In this document: positions 29,570 to 39,195 of the stretch, piece after piece
Layout of the letters: each line of letters starts with the position of its first letter
Position numbering within the stretch: the stretch's first letter is position 1
NCBI RefSeq assembly: GCF_006175985.1
Contig: NZ_SRSH01000002.1
Span: 1 to 64,000, forward strand
From: Methylotetracoccus oryzae
Lineage (GTDB): Bacteria; Pseudomonadota; Gammaproteobacteria; Methylococcales; Methylococcaceae
Length of the DNA stretch: 64,000 nt
Reading direction: 5' to 3'
The notes under the pieces: model-generated
What the model was told of the DNA's origin: nothing
The model's input: only the letters and a program-made list of their open reading frames with translations
Database searches by the model: none
Position numbers and translations under genes: made by a program

Positions 29570-31372
29570 ATGCCCCAACGCTCTGATATCGCTTCGGTCC
29601 CGACCGGGGCCTACAAGTTCATCCCTGCCCTCGATTCGCTGCGACGCTACTCGTGGCAGGATGGTCGTAGTGACCTGTTGGCGGGCCTCACCGTGGCCAC
29701 GGTCGCGGTGCCGCAAGCCATGGCCTACGGTCTGGTCGCGGGATTGCCCGCGGAATACGGTCTTTACACGGCCATCGTGATGACGGCGGTCGGTGCGCTG
29801 TTTGACTCGTCACGTCAGCTGATCAACGGGCCGACGAATGCGACCTCGATTGCACTGCTAAGCGTGATCGCGTCGGTGGCGCCGGAATCGAAGATCGAAG
29901 CGGCGATGCTCGTGGCCTTCATGGTCGGTGTCGTGCAGCTCGCGATCACCGCGGCGCGACTCGGGGACCTCACGCGCTATGTTTCGCATTCGGTGATCGT
30001 CGGTTTCACGCTGGGGGCGGGCTCGTTGATCGTGCTGGACCAGATGAAGAACCTGCTCGGCAAGAAGGCCATGGGCGGGGTGCACGATCATTTCCTGTCG
30101 CGCTTCTGGCAGACGATGACGGAAGGCGGGGCGATCCACGCGGACACGCTGTGGGTCGGGCTGGGCACGATGGCCGCGGTGCTGCTGTTACGCTGGTTCA
30201 AGAACAAGATCGGCTGGCGATTTCTGCCGGAGTTGCTGATCGTGGTGGTCGGGGCAGCGTGGCTCTCGTGGTCCTTCGGCCTGGAAGCGCGCGGCGTGAA
30301 GATCATCGGGGACATTCCGGCCAAGTTGCCGTCGTTCCAGTGGCCGAACTTCGATGCCGCGATGATGCGCGACTTCGCGACAGGCTCCCTGGCGATTGCG
30401 ATGCTGGGCTTGCTCGAAGCCTTGTCGATGGCCAAGGCTATCGCGGCCGTGACACGGCAGAAGCTGGACATGAACCAGCAATGTCTCAGCGAGGGTCTGG
30501 CGAACTTTACCGGCAGCTTCTTTCAGTGCATTCCGGGCTCGGGGTCACTGACGCGTTCGGCCATCAACCAGCAGGCGGGTGCCGCGTCCCAGTGGTCCGG
30601 TGTGATCTCCGCCATCGCAGTCGCGGTCATCATGTTGGCCTTCGCGCCCTATGCCCGGTTCATACCCAAGGCGGTGCTCGCCGGTATCCTGTTTCTGTCG
30701 GCCTGGAAAATGGTGGACTGGCACGCACTGCGTTATCACGTTCGGGCTACGCGTTTCGACGCTGCCATCGTGGCCGTGACGGCCTTCTCGGCGGTCGGCA
30801 TTTCGATCGAGTTCTGCGTCCTGATCGGCATTTTCATGTCCTTCATGCTGGCCGTCCCGCGCGCTGGGCGGATGCGGCTATCGGAATTTGTCGTCACGCG
30901 AGACGGCGCCATTCACGAACGCCTGCCCGAGGACGAGCCGTGTTCCAAGATCCTGTTGTTCGGGCTCGAGGGCGAGCTGTTCTTCGGGTCCACCGCAGCG
31001 CTGGACAAGCATTTCGAATATATCGAGAGCCTGATCGGTCCGGACACGGAAGTTCTGCTGCTGCGCATGAAGCGGGCGCGAAATCCGGATGCGGTGGCGT
31101 TGAACCTTCTCGAGAGCTTTCTCGATCGGGTGCGCGCCCGCGGGGTCAAGGTGGTCATGTGTGGTGTAAGTCCCCATCTGCATGACGTGATGCAGCGGAC
31201 GGGCTTTGCCGACCGGTTGGGTGAGAAAGAGTTGTTCCTGGAGCAACCGGTGCGGCTGACCAGCACCATACAGGCCGTCCGCCATGCCTACGAGCTGATC
31301 TCGGAGCCGTGCCCTACCTGTCCGCGTCGCGAGACGCCGATCGGCGAGACACCGCTTTACTTCGTTCCTTGA
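29570..31372 (+). CDS. SulP family anion transporter with STAS domain
   Basis: A 600-residue SLC26/SulP inner-membrane transporter. The ribosome binding site GGGAG precedes the ATG at 29570. The membrane domain begins with LLAGLTVATVAVPQAMAYGL and contains LINGPTNATSIALLSV and IPGSGSLTRSAINQQAG, both typical SulP elements. From about residue 445 the cytoplasmic STAS domain follows (ILLFGLEGELFFGSTAALDKHF and VKVVMCGVSPHLHDVM). SulP proteins move sulfate, bicarbonate, chloride or dicarboxylates; the substrate here cannot be told. The transcript converges on the antiporter gene, 46 bases away. Confidence 0.93.
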   Translation: MPQRSDIASVPTGAYKFIPALDSLRRYSWQDGRSDLLAGLTVATVAVPQAMAYGLVAGLPAEYGLYTAIVMTAVGALFDSSRQLINGPTNATSIALLSVIASVAPESKIEAAMLVAFMVGVVQLAITAARLGDLTRYVSHSVIVGFTLGAGSLIVLDQMKNLLGKKAMGGVHDHFLSRFWQTMTEGGAIHADTLWVGLGTMAAVLLLRWFKNKIGWRFLPELLIVVVGAAWLSWSFGLEARGVKIIGDIPAKLPSFQWPNFDAAMMRDFATGSLAIAMLGLLEALSMAKAIAAVTRQKLDMNQQCLSEGLANFTGSFFQCIPGSGSLTRSAINQQAGAASQWSGVISAIAVAVIMLAFAPYARFIPKAVLAGILFLSAWKMVDWHALRYHVRATRFDAAIVAVTAFSAVGISIEFCVLIGIFMSFMLAVPRAGRMRLSEFVVTRDGAIHERLPEDEPCSKILLFGLEGELFFGSTAALDKHFEYIESLIGPDTEVLLLRMKRARNPDAVALNLLESFLDRVRARGVKVVMCGVSPHLHDVMQRTGFADRLGEKELFLEQPVRLTSTIQAVRHAYELISEPCPTCPRRETPIGETPLYFVP

Positions 31373-31386
31373 GGTAGTCCCCCGCG

Positions 31387-31412
31387 GCGGGGCGGATTCG
31401 CTTCTGCCCCGC
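31387..31412. terminator. GC-rich hairpin between convergent genes
   Basis: GCGGGGC (31387-31393) pairs with GCCCCGC (31406-31412) across a 12-base loop, between the convergent SulP and antiporter genes. It could serve as a weak bidirectional terminator. There is no T-run. Confidence 0.3.
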
Positions 31413-31418
31413 AGCGCC

Positions 31419-32717
31419 TCAGCCGGCTGGTACACCCCTACCATCGGCAGGCCTGGTGGGCCGCGGCAACCAACGCCGCAGTGCCGGGGCCGTCATCATC
31501 GTACTCAGCACCGCCATCAGCACCAGCATGGTGAAGACCGATGGCGGAATCACGCCGAGGTCCAGCCCGACATTCGCGATGACCAGTTCCAACAGGCCAC
31601 GTGTATTCATCATGATCGCCACATTCCGTGACGAAGACGCATCCAGCCCGCTCCAGCGCGCGGCAAGATAACAGCCGCCGAACTTTCCCGTGACGGCGAG
31701 TAGCAGCGCGAGCGCAAAGGCGCCGCACAGTTGAGGGCTGTCGAGGTGGCCCACATTGGTGCGCAGCCCCGTGTAAGTGAAGAAAACCGGCATGAAGAAC
31801 ACCATGACCAGGTCGGCTGCCCTGGCTTTCCAGGCTTCGACCAAGGCGCGCTGGTCGTGTAGCAGCATACCGATCACAAAGCCACCGAAGATCGCGAACA
31901 GACCCAGCCAGTTGGTGACGATCGCAGACAGAAACACGGCCGCCAGCAACAGCGCCATCAGGTCCTGCGTCAGAACGTCGTCGCCCCGGCGCATGACACG
32001 CACCAGCCAGCGCAGCAGCGGCCGCACCACCCACCAGCATGCCAGGCCATAAAGGCCCAGATAACCGAGCTGCAGCAGTGTGTCGAAAGCCGCCAGCCGG
32101 CTCGTCACCCAGGTGCTGATCAGGGCCAGCAGGGTCCAGCCGATGGCGTCGGTGATGGCTGCTGCAGCGATGGTGATCACGCCGATGCGGGTCTGTGTCA
32201 GTCCGTACTCCATCATGATGCGCCCGAGGACCGGAACTGCCGTGATCGAGAACGCGGTGGCCAGGAACAGGGAATAGGCCGACCTGTCGATGAACGGGGC
32301 CAGCTTGGCCGATGATCCGAAGCCGAAGCCAAAGCCGAAAATGAAGGGGCAGATGATGCCGACCAGGGCCACGGCAATCGCTGCGCGCTTGTTGCGCCGG
32401 GCCTGCAGGTGACCGAAGTCGAACTCGAGGCCGATCTGGAACATCAGCAGGATAAGTCCGATCTGGCTGATGATGCCGATCGGAAGGGTATCGGTCGACT
32501 GGAAGACGAAGGCCTGCGCGGACGGTGCCAGCCGCCCGAACAGGGAGGGGCCCAGCAGCAGGCCCGCCAGCATCTCGCCGACGGCCCGCGGTTGCCCCAA
32601 CCGCTGGGCGAGCCCGCCGGCAACTCGCCCCAGCACGATGATGAGGCTCAGTTGCAGGAGGACGAACAGGAGAACCTGCTCCAGTCCCTGACCTGGAGGG
32701 ACTCCCTGATGCGCCAC
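31419..32717 (-). CDS. CPA2-type cation:proton antiporter
   Basis: A 432-residue integral membrane protein of the Kef/CPA2 family with about twelve hydrophobic helices. It shows GEMLAGLLLGPSLFG in the first part, ILLMFQIGLEFDF, FSITAVPVLGRIMMEYG with the TM5-like region and AITDAIGWTLLALIS, where the ion-binding Asp is expected. It lacks the C-terminal RCK/TrkA-N domain of KefB/C, so any gating must come from elsewhere. It probably exchanges Na+ or K+ for H+. It sits 9 bases from the amino acid permease gene, on the same strand. Confidence 0.88.
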   Translation of the reverse strand: MAHQGVPPGQGLEQVLLFVLLQLSLIIVLGRVAGGLAQRLGQPRAVGEMLAGLLLGPSLFGRLAPSAQAFVFQSTDTLPIGIISQIGLILLMFQIGLEFDFGHLQARRNKRAAIAVALVGIICPFIFGFGFGFGSSAKLAPFIDRSAYSLFLATAFSITAVPVLGRIMMEYGLTQTRIGVITIAAAAITDAIGWTLLALISTWVTSRLAAFDTLLQLGYLGLYGLACWWVVRPLLRWLVRVMRRGDDVLTQDLMALLLAAVFLSAIVTNWLGLFAIFGGFVIGMLLHDQRALVEAWKARAADLVMVFFMPVFFTYTGLRTNVGHLDSPQLCGAFALALLLAVTGKFGGCYLAARWSGLDASSSRNVAIMMNTRGLLELVIANVGLDLGVIPPSVFTMLVLMAVLSTMMTAPALRRWLPRPTRPADGRGVPAG

Positions 32718-32726
32718 GCGAGCGGG

Positions 32727-34130
32727 TCAGGCCGGCTGCCGGAGACGGCTGTGCCGGTAGGAATAGCCGAAATAGATGACCAGGCCGATGCCCAGCCAGA
32801 CGACAAAACGCACCCAGGTCAGGGTCGGCAGGAAGCCCATCAGCGCGAGGCACATCGCCGCACCGAGCAACGGGAACACGGGATTGATGGGGGTGCGGAA
32901 CGGACGCTTCAGCTCGGGCTGGGTGATGCGCAGCGTGATCACACCGAAACAGACCAGAACGAAAGCGAACAACGTGCCGATGTTGACCAGTTCGGCGAGT
33001 TCTCCGAGCGGCACCATTCCGGCAACCGCCGCGATGAACAGCCCGCAGATCACAATGACGCGGATCGGCGTCTGGGTGCGGGCGTTCACCGTCGAGAACC
33101 AGTCCGACAACAGCCCGTCGCGCGACATCGCATAGATGATCCGGGTCAGGCCGTAGTAGAGCACCAGCATCACCGTGGTAAGCCCGGCGATGACCCCGGT
33201 GGACACGAGCGCCGAGGCCCATCGAAAGCCGATCAGTTGCAGCGCATGAGCCACGGGCGATGCCACGTTGAGATCGGCGTACGGCACGATCGCGGTCAAC
33301 AGGCCGGCCACGATGATGTAAACCGTCGTGCAGAAGGCCAGGGAACCGAGGATACCGATCGGGACGTCCCGTTTCGGATTGTGCGCTTCCTCGGCGGCGG
33401 TCGAGACCGCATCGAAGCCCACGTACGCAAAGAACACGATGGATGCGCCGGCCAGTACGCCCACGGGCTTGCCGTCGGCGTTGTGGCTGAACCAGCCAAA
33501 GGGCATGAAGGGATCCCAGTTGGCCGGATTGACGTTGAATACGGCGATGGTCACGAAGACCGTGATCGTGATCAGCTTGACCGAGACCATCACGGCATTG
33601 AGTCTGGCACTTTCCTTGGCCCCGACGATCAGCAGCGCCATCAGGAAAAAGATGATGGCCGAGGCGGGCAGGTTGATGATGCCGCCGAGCTCGGGCGCTT
33701 TGGTCAGCTCGTCCGGTAGCGGGAAGCCGATCGCATTCAGCGCCTGGCAGAGGTACCCGGACCAGCCGTTCGCGACCGCGGCGACCGAAATCGCATACTC
33801 GAGCATCAAGTCCCAACCGATGATCCAGGCAATGATCTCGCCGAAGGCAGCGTAGCTGTAGCCGTATGCGCTGCCGCAACCGCCGACGCTGGAGGCGAGT
33901 TCGGCATAGGACAGGGCGGCGAAGGCGCAGGCCAGACCGGCGATGACGAACGAAATCGTTACCGCCGGCCCGGCCTGCGTGGCGGCGGCGATGCCGGTCA
34001 ACACAAAAATTCCGGTGCCGATGATGGCCCCTATGCCGAGCAGCGTCAGGTCGGTTGCACTGAGACAGCGCCGGAGCCCGCTCTCCTCGAAATCGTCTGG
34101 TGTGCTGGTCTTGGTGCGAAACATCTGCAT
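32727..34130 (-). CDS. APC-family amino acid permease
   Basis: A 467-residue, twelve-helix transporter of the cationic amino acid (CAT/YfnA) type within the APC superfamily. The signature LTLLGIGAIIGTGIFVLTGIA in TM1 and VGFDAVSTAAEEAHNPKRDVP in TM6-loop are clear. The ATG at 34130 has AGGAG eight bases upstream. It imports amino acids, probably with protons; specificity is unknown. It lies between the CPA2 antiporter and NhaD on the same strand, 53 bases from nhaD. Confidence 0.92.
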   Translation of the reverse strand: MQMFRTKTSTPDDFEESGLRRCLSATDLTLLGIGAIIGTGIFVLTGIAAATQAGPAVTISFVIAGLACAFAALSYAELASSVGGCGSAYGYSYAAFGEIIAWIIGWDLMLEYAISVAAVANGWSGYLCQALNAIGFPLPDELTKAPELGGIINLPASAIIFFLMALLIVGAKESARLNAVMVSVKLITITVFVTIAVFNVNPANWDPFMPFGWFSHNADGKPVGVLAGASIVFFAYVGFDAVSTAAEEAHNPKRDVPIGILGSLAFCTTVYIIVAGLLTAIVPYADLNVASPVAHALQLIGFRWASALVSTGVIAGLTTVMLVLYYGLTRIIYAMSRDGLLSDWFSTVNARTQTPIRVIVICGLFIAAVAGMVPLGELAELVNIGTLFAFVLVCFGVITLRITQPELKRPFRTPINPVFPLLGAAMCLALMGFLPTLTWVRFVVWLGIGLVIYFGYSYRHSRLRQPA

Positions 34131-34183
34131 GTGGCTACTCCTGGACTGCGAGGATGGGATGCGGTGTCGAACAATCGCGTGGG

Positions 34184-35635
34184 TCAGAAGAATCGAGCAT
34201 TCATCGCGAAATGGACCAGGATGCTGGCAGCGTAGCCCAGGGCAATAACCGGCGCCCATTTCAGATGCGAAACGAAATTGTAAAGGCCGCGGGTTTGTCC
34301 CAGTAGTCCTACGCCCGCCGCCGACCCGATGGCGAGCAGACTGCCGCCACAGCCGGCAGTCAGCGTGACCAGCAGCCACTGCCCCTCGGACAGGGCGGGC
34401 TGCATGGTCAATACCGCATACATGATGGTGCCGTTGTCGACAAAGGCTGACACGATGCCCACCAGCAAGTTGGCGACCGTGGGGTCCAGGTCGGTGTAAA
34501 GGAGTTGCGACGCCAGGGTCCCGTAGCCGATGAAGCTGAGCCCGCCGACGCTGACCATCACACCGTAGAAGAACAACAGGGTGTCCCACTCAAGCTGAGC
34601 GACGTTGTGGAACACATCAAAAAACTGCTTCGTCTCACCCGGATCCCCCGGTATTTCCGCTCCTTCCAGATCGTCGGTGTCCTTTTGGGCCGGTAGGGTT
34701 GACGAAGGTCGGATGCGCGTTCGGTAGAGATAGTAAAAGTAGAATTTCAGGTAGCTCAGTCCGGCTAGCATGCCGGCCGCGGGCGGAAGCTGGAGGAAAT
34801 GCTCGAACGAGACCGCGGTCAGGATCGTCAACAGGAATAGGATGATGATGCCCGATGCGCCCCGGCGCAAGGGTACGGCCTTGCCGGCCGATGCCGGCTT
34901 GCCCGTCGGGATCCAGAATTGCATGATCAACGCGGGTACCAGGAAGTTGACCACCGACGGAATGAACAGCGTAAAGAAGTCGACGAAGGGTACGACGCCC
35001 TTTTGCCAGACCAGAAGGGTAGTGATATCGCCAAAGGGGCTGAACGATCCGCCGGCATTGGTCGCCACCACGACGTTGACGCAGGCGATGGTGATAAAGC
35101 GGCGATTGTTCTTCGCCATCGCCATCAGGACCGCGCCCATCAGCAGGGCGGTCGTCAGATTGTTGCAGACGGAAGACAGGAAGAACGACTGGATCCCCGT
35201 GATCCAGAACAGCTTGCGATAACCGAAACCCTTGCTTAGCAGCCAGATGCGTAAGGTGTCGAAAACGCCGCGCTGCTCCATGGCGTTGAGATAGGTCATC
35301 GATACCAGTATGAACAGGAACAACTCGGCATAACCCTCCAGCGAGCGACGGAACGCGCTGCCAGAAATCTCGCCCAGTCCGCCGGAGACGTACACGGCGG
35401 CGATCAGCGCCCAGATAAGGCTGGCGGCGAGCACCATCGGCTTTGACTTGCGGAGCATCGTGCTCTCTTCGAGCATCGCAAAGACATAGGCGAGGAAGAA
35501 GATGACGATGGCGGCGATCCCGACCCAGTTTCCGCTCAGATCGATGGTGCGCGAAGCATCAGCCTCGGTCGCGTTGGCAAGGCCGGGCAGCGCAGCCGGC
35601 AGCAATGCAGTGAGAATTCGGACGGCAGCGTTCAT
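34184..35635 (-). CDS. nhaD: NhaD-type Na+/H+ antiporter
   Basis: A 483-residue member of the ion transporter superfamily, exporting Na+ or Li+ in exchange for H+. The N-terminus looks like a cleavable or uncleaved signal anchor (ILTALLPAALPGLANA), then about twelve helices. Conserved blocks are SSVCNNLTTALLMGAVLM, NAGGSFSPFGDITTLLVW and, near the end, GCGGSLLAIGSAAGVGLLG. The start is uncertain: ATG 35635 is used, and an in-frame ATG ten codons upstream (35665) is also possible. A broken copy of the same family lies at 46369-46546. Confidence 0.92.
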   Translation of the reverse strand: MNAAVRILTALLPAALPGLANATEADASRTIDLSGNWVGIAAIVIFFLAYVFAMLEESTMLRKSKPMVLAASLIWALIAAVYVSGGLGEISGSAFRRSLEGYAELFLFILVSMTYLNAMEQRGVFDTLRIWLLSKGFGYRKLFWITGIQSFFLSSVCNNLTTALLMGAVLMAMAKNNRRFITIACVNVVVATNAGGSFSPFGDITTLLVWQKGVVPFVDFFTLFIPSVVNFLVPALIMQFWIPTGKPASAGKAVPLRRGASGIIILFLLTILTAVSFEHFLQLPPAAGMLAGLSYLKFYFYYLYRTRIRPSSTLPAQKDTDDLEGAEIPGDPGETKQFFDVFHNVAQLEWDTLLFFYGVMVSVGGLSFIGYGTLASQLLYTDLDPTVANLLVGIVSAFVDNGTIMYAVLTMQPALSEGQWLLVTLTAGCGGSLLAIGSAAGVGLLGQTRGLYNFVSHLKWAPVIALGYAASILVHFAMNARFF

Positions 35636-35945
35636 CTCAGGCAAGGTTTCCTCAAGTTTTGACATCGAACGGATGGGGAGAAACGGTCGGGTGGCAAGCG
35701 GGCGCTCGGCTCGCTTCACGGCGGCATGCCGCTGACCGCCGGCTGACGCCCACGGCACTGGGGGAGCAGAGAACGAGATATGGAACAGGGGGAGGGCGAT
35801 CCGGAGGCGGGATCGCCTGAAGCGTCGGTCGCCGTTGAATGATACCAGTCATTTTTCCCGTACCAGTCGCTGCGGGTGGGCTGCCTCGGGATCGACGCTC
35901 CTGTGCCGTGACCCGGGCTGGAAAGGGTGGCGGCCGGTGCGGTCT
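35636..35945. other. Gap between nhaD and the kup remnant
   Basis: No supported gene. The minus-strand frame from the kup remnant continues into this stretch but encodes Arg/Pro-rich sequence without homology to Kup, so it is best read as decayed or unrelated DNA. The nhaD promoter probably lies here. Confidence 0.45.
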
Positions 35946-36113
35946 CAGCGTTCCCAGCACGTTGCCGGCATTGACCGTCGCCGCGTGGGCACCGTTGAAG
36001 ACCTCCTTCAGGGTGTACAGAGGACTGGTCCCAACGTCACCGTAAACGACGCCGACGGCGCCTGGAGCGAGCTTGAACAGGTTGCGGGGCTGGTGTTCGG
36101 CAGGAATCTGCAT
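35946..36113 (-). pseudogene. Remnant of kup (potassium uptake protein), 5' end only
   Basis: The first 56 codons of a Kup-type K+ transporter survive: after a short leader the diagnostic [20 protein letters not shown] and [17 protein letters not shown] match the N-terminal helix and loop of KUP proteins, which are about 620 residues long. After codon 56 the frame encodes unrelated Arg/Pro-rich sequence, so about 90% of the gene is gone. It points to a deletion between kup and nhaD. Confidence 0.8.
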
Positions 36114-36176
36114 CAGGAGGGCGCGGTTTACTCGCCCGGATGCTAACAGACGGAATCCGGTGCCGGCGTAAAGATC

Positions 36177-37310
36177 CTATAAAGATCGGCGTATCCGTTC
36201 GATCGCCTCGGCCATCCTGGATATCGACGTCGTATAGGCGAACCGTACGTAGCGTTCGTGCCGATACCGACCGAAATCCTTGCCCGGCGTGACGGCGACA
36301 GCCTGGTCCTCGAGCAGGCGCCGGGCGAACTCGAAGCTGTCGTTGGTGTGGGCGCTGGCGTCCGCATAGACGTAGAAGGCACCCTCCGGTATGGCCGGTA
36401 TGCCGAAGTCGAGAGCCCGGAGGGCACCGACCAGATAATCGCGCCGGGCCTGAAACTCCTGTCGGCGGCCTTCGAGTTCGGTTCGACACTCGGGCCCCAG
36501 GGCGGCGAGCGCGGCGTGCTGGCTCGGCGTCGGGGCCGAGATGAAAAGGTTCTGTGCGACTGTCTCTGCGGCACGGGCGAAAGCCTCCGGCACGATCACC
36601 CAGCCGATGCGCCAGCCGGTCAGGCCGAAATATTTCGAGAAACTGTTGACGACGAAGGCCTGATCGGAAAAATTCAGGGCCGAAGGGCTGGAACTCGCAT
36701 ACTCCAGTCCGTGGTAGATTTCGTCGGAAATGAAGTGGCCGCCGCGCTCGATGACCGCGGTGATCAAACGCTCGAACATCGGTGGGTCGATGACGGTGCC
36801 GGTCGGGTTCGCCGGGGACGCCAAGATGGTGCCGACGGTGTCCGCATCCCAATGCTGCAGCACCGCGTCGACACTCAGGTGGAAGCGCGTCTCGGCCTCC
36901 ACCGGTATCAACCGGCTATTTCCGCCGAACAGGGTGACGAGGTTTCCGTAACAGGGATAGCCCGGATCGCTGAGCAGCAGGCGTTGGCCCGGTGCCAGGA
37001 TCAGACCGAGTGCGATCAGGAAACCGCCGGAGGCGCCCGGTGTCACGACGATGCGATGCGGCGGAATGTCGATCCCGTAGCGCTCAAGGTAATGCGCGGC
37101 GATGGCCTCGCGCAGGGAAGGCAGGCCGATCGCCGGCGTGTAGGCAACGCGGCCGGCGCGCAGAAACTCGGTCGCTGCCGCGATGACCGGCGCCGGCGTC
37201 GGGAAATCGGGCTCGCCGATCTCGAGATGGATCACATCGCGGCCCAGGCATTCCAGTTCCTTGGCTCGGGCGAGGATTTCCATGACGAAGAAGGGGGTCA
37301 ATTCACGCAT
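36177..37310 (-). CDS. Pyridoxal-phosphate aminotransferase (class I/II)
   Basis: A 377-residue fold-type I aminotransferase resembling the AspC/AlaA-like subgroup. Motifs in order: HLEIGEPDFPTPAPV, GASGGFLIALGLILAPGQ for cofactor binding, SPANPTGTVI, SDEIYHGLEY, and the Schiff-base Lys in VNSFSKYFGLTGWRIGW. C-terminal Arg for the carboxylate is in RYVRFAYTTS. The frame stays open well upstream, but ATG 37310 begins the conserved fold and no better start is seen. Substrate is not predictable. Confidence 0.88.
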   Translation of the reverse strand: MRELTPFFVMEILARAKELECLGRDVIHLEIGEPDFPTPAPVIAAATEFLRAGRVAYTPAIGLPSLREAIAAHYLERYGIDIPPHRIVVTPGASGGFLIALGLILAPGQRLLLSDPGYPCYGNLVTLFGGNSRLIPVEAETRFHLSVDAVLQHWDADTVGTILASPANPTGTVIDPPMFERLITAVIERGGHFISDEIYHGLEYASSSPSALNFSDQAFVVNSFSKYFGLTGWRIGWVIVPEAFARAAETVAQNLFISAPTPSQHAALAALGPECRTELEGRRQEFQARRDYLVGALRALDFGIPAIPEGAFYVYADASAHTNDSFEFARRLLEDQAVAVTPGKDFGRYRHERYVRFAYTTSISRMAEAIERIRRSL

Positions 37311-37738
37311 CGGCGAAAAAGCCTGGGTTGGGTAGGTCGCTCGGGGCCGAGGCGATAGGCATTGGTGCGCCCTCGGACAGGGGCGGTGTATCGTGTCGGT
37401 GCGCGTGCTCTTTCCTGGTGCGCCGCACTTTCGTCGATTTCGGCAATGTGACCTTCGGGACGGATCATACGCGACTCCCTGCGACGATGTGGAGCGTATC
37501 GGCCGGCTCGTTTCGTCGTAATATCCTGTCCCGTGACGTTTTCGGTCGGGACTTCCGCGCGCTGTCCGCCGCCGGGTGCGTCGCCTTACCGCCCGCGGCA
37601 AGGAGATTTCACGCGCAAGGCTATGGCGTGTAATTTGCTTAACCTAACTTGCGAGATGCAAGGACCCCAGGATGCCCGGGTTTGTGCGCTCCGCTTCAAG
37701 ACGCCATTGAACAACCCAACCTCAATTTACCCACCCGC
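37311..37738. other. Divergent intergenic region
   Basis: No supported gene. It separates the divergently transcribed aminotransferase and ATP-grasp genes and should contain both promoters. TAATAT at 37519-37524 resembles a -10 box but has no good -35. A short inverted repeat CTTGC-GAGAT-GCAAG lies near 37648-37662. Confidence 0.4.
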
Positions 37739-39193
37739 ATGACTATCGCTTGGCAGGATTACGACGCAAGCGGCTTCTTCGACGAACTGATCGCAGCGAA
37801 CGGCGGATCACGGGCCGCCGCACAGTCGGTTATCGCGCATTTCGGCGAGCTTTCCGACGAGGAAATCAGGGAACGCAAAGCCGCGGCCGAGGCCCAGATC
37901 AAGAGCATGGGCATCACTTTCACGGTCTATTCGGAAAACGAAGGCTCGATTGACCGAAACTGGCCGTTCGACATCATCCCGCGCATCATTGGTGCACGGG
38001 AATGGGCCACGATCGAGAAGGGGCTGGTGCAGCGCGTCAGTGCACTGAACCGCTTCATCGATGACGTGTACCACGATCAGAAGATCGTGCGCGATGGCGT
38101 TTTTCCCGCGGAGTTGCTGGCGGACTCGAAGAATTTCCTGCCCGAGTGCGTCGGTATCGACCCGCCGCAGGGCATCTGGGCGCATATCTGCGGCTCCGAT
38201 CTGGTGCGTGACAAGGATGGGACGGTCTACGTCCTGGAAGACAATCTGCGAGTGCCGTCCGGCGTGTCCTACATGCTGGAGAACCGGCTCGTCATGAAGC
38301 GGGTATTTCCCGAACTGTTCGAGAACATCAGCATACAACCGGTCGACGATTACCCATCCAAGCTTTACAGCTGCCTGGCCTCGCTGGCCCCCCCGGAGGT
38401 CGAGGTGCCCGAGGTCGTCGTGCTGACGCCCGGCATCTATAACTCCGCCTACTTCGAACACTGCTATCTGGCCCAGCAGATGGGGGCAGAACTCGTCGAG
38501 GGCACGGATCTGCTCGTCGGCGACGACGACTGCGTCTACATGCGCACGATCGAGGGCCTGTGCCGCGTGCACGTGATCTATCGGCGCATCGATGACCTCT
38601 TCCTGGATCCGGAGGCATTCAACCCGGATTCGGTGCTGGGCGTGCCGGGTCTGCTGCGGTCCTGGAAAAAGGGCAAGGTTGCGCTGGCCAATGCGCCGGG
38701 CGCCGGCGTTGCCGACGACAAGGTGGTGTACACCTACGTGCCGGAAATCATCCGCTATTACCTCAACGAGGAGCCCATCCTGGCCAACGTGCCGTCCTAT
38801 CGCTGCAGCGACAAGGCGGATCGCGAGTATGTGTTGGCGCATCTCGATCAATTGGTGGTCAAGCCGGCCAACGAGTCGGGCGGCTACGGCATCCTGATCG
38901 GTCCCAAGTCGACCAAGAAGGAGCGAGAGAGCTTCGCCAGCCTGATCAAGAAGGACCCGAGGAATTACATGGCCCAGCCCTTGTTGTTGCTGTCGACCGC
39001 ACCGACCCTGGTGGACGAGCACGTCGAACCCCGACATCTGGACCTGCGGCCGTTCATCCTGTCCGGCCGGGATACGTATGTCACCAACGGCGGGCTGACC
39101 CGGGTCGCATTGAAGAAGGGCTCGACCGTCGTGAATTCGTCACAGGGTGGCGGTAGCAAGGATACCTGGATCGTCGAGAGCGAGGAGACCTGA
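37739..39193 (+). CDS. Circularly permuted ATP-grasp type 2 protein (DUF404/DUF407)
   Basis: A 484-residue cytosolic protein of the circularly permuted ATP-grasp type 2 family, proposed to be an ATP-dependent carboxylate-amine ligase. Visible features: ENEGSIDRNWPFDIIPRI near the N-terminus, the glycine-less ATP region VLEDNLRVPSGVSYML, LTPGIYNSAYFEH, and VVKPANESGGYGILIGP, where the nucleotide-binding Lys is expected. Start at ATG 37739 removes an unconserved 30-residue extension. Two bases separate it from the alpha-E gene. Partner genes found elsewhere with this pair (transglutaminase-like protease, DUF2126) are absent. The substrate is unknown. Confidence 0.9.
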   Translation: MTIAWQDYDASGFFDELIAANGGSRAAAQSVIAHFGELSDEEIRERKAAAEAQIKSMGITFTVYSENEGSIDRNWPFDIIPRIIGAREWATIEKGLVQRVSALNRFIDDVYHDQKIVRDGVFPAELLADSKNFLPECVGIDPPQGIWAHICGSDLVRDKDGTVYVLEDNLRVPSGVSYMLENRLVMKRVFPELFENISIQPVDDYPSKLYSCLASLAPPEVEVPEVVVLTPGIYNSAYFEHCYLAQQMGAELVEGTDLLVGDDDCVYMRTIEGLCRVHVIYRRIDDLFLDPEAFNPDSVLGVPGLLRSWKKGKVALANAPGAGVADDKVVYTYVPEIIRYYLNEEPILANVPSYRCSDKADREYVLAHLDQLVVKPANESGGYGILIGPKSTKKERESFASLIKKDPRNYMAQPLLLLSTAPTLVDEHVEPRHLDLRPFILSGRDTYVTNGGLTRVALKKGSTVVNSSQGGGSKDTWIVESEET

Positions 39194-39195
39194 GC

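Noticed and set aside
32409..33719. Long plus-strand open frame (436 codons) opposite the antiporter and permease genes
   Set aside because: It spans two real genes on the other strand and encodes low-complexity Asp/Arg/Gln/His-rich sequence with no domain.
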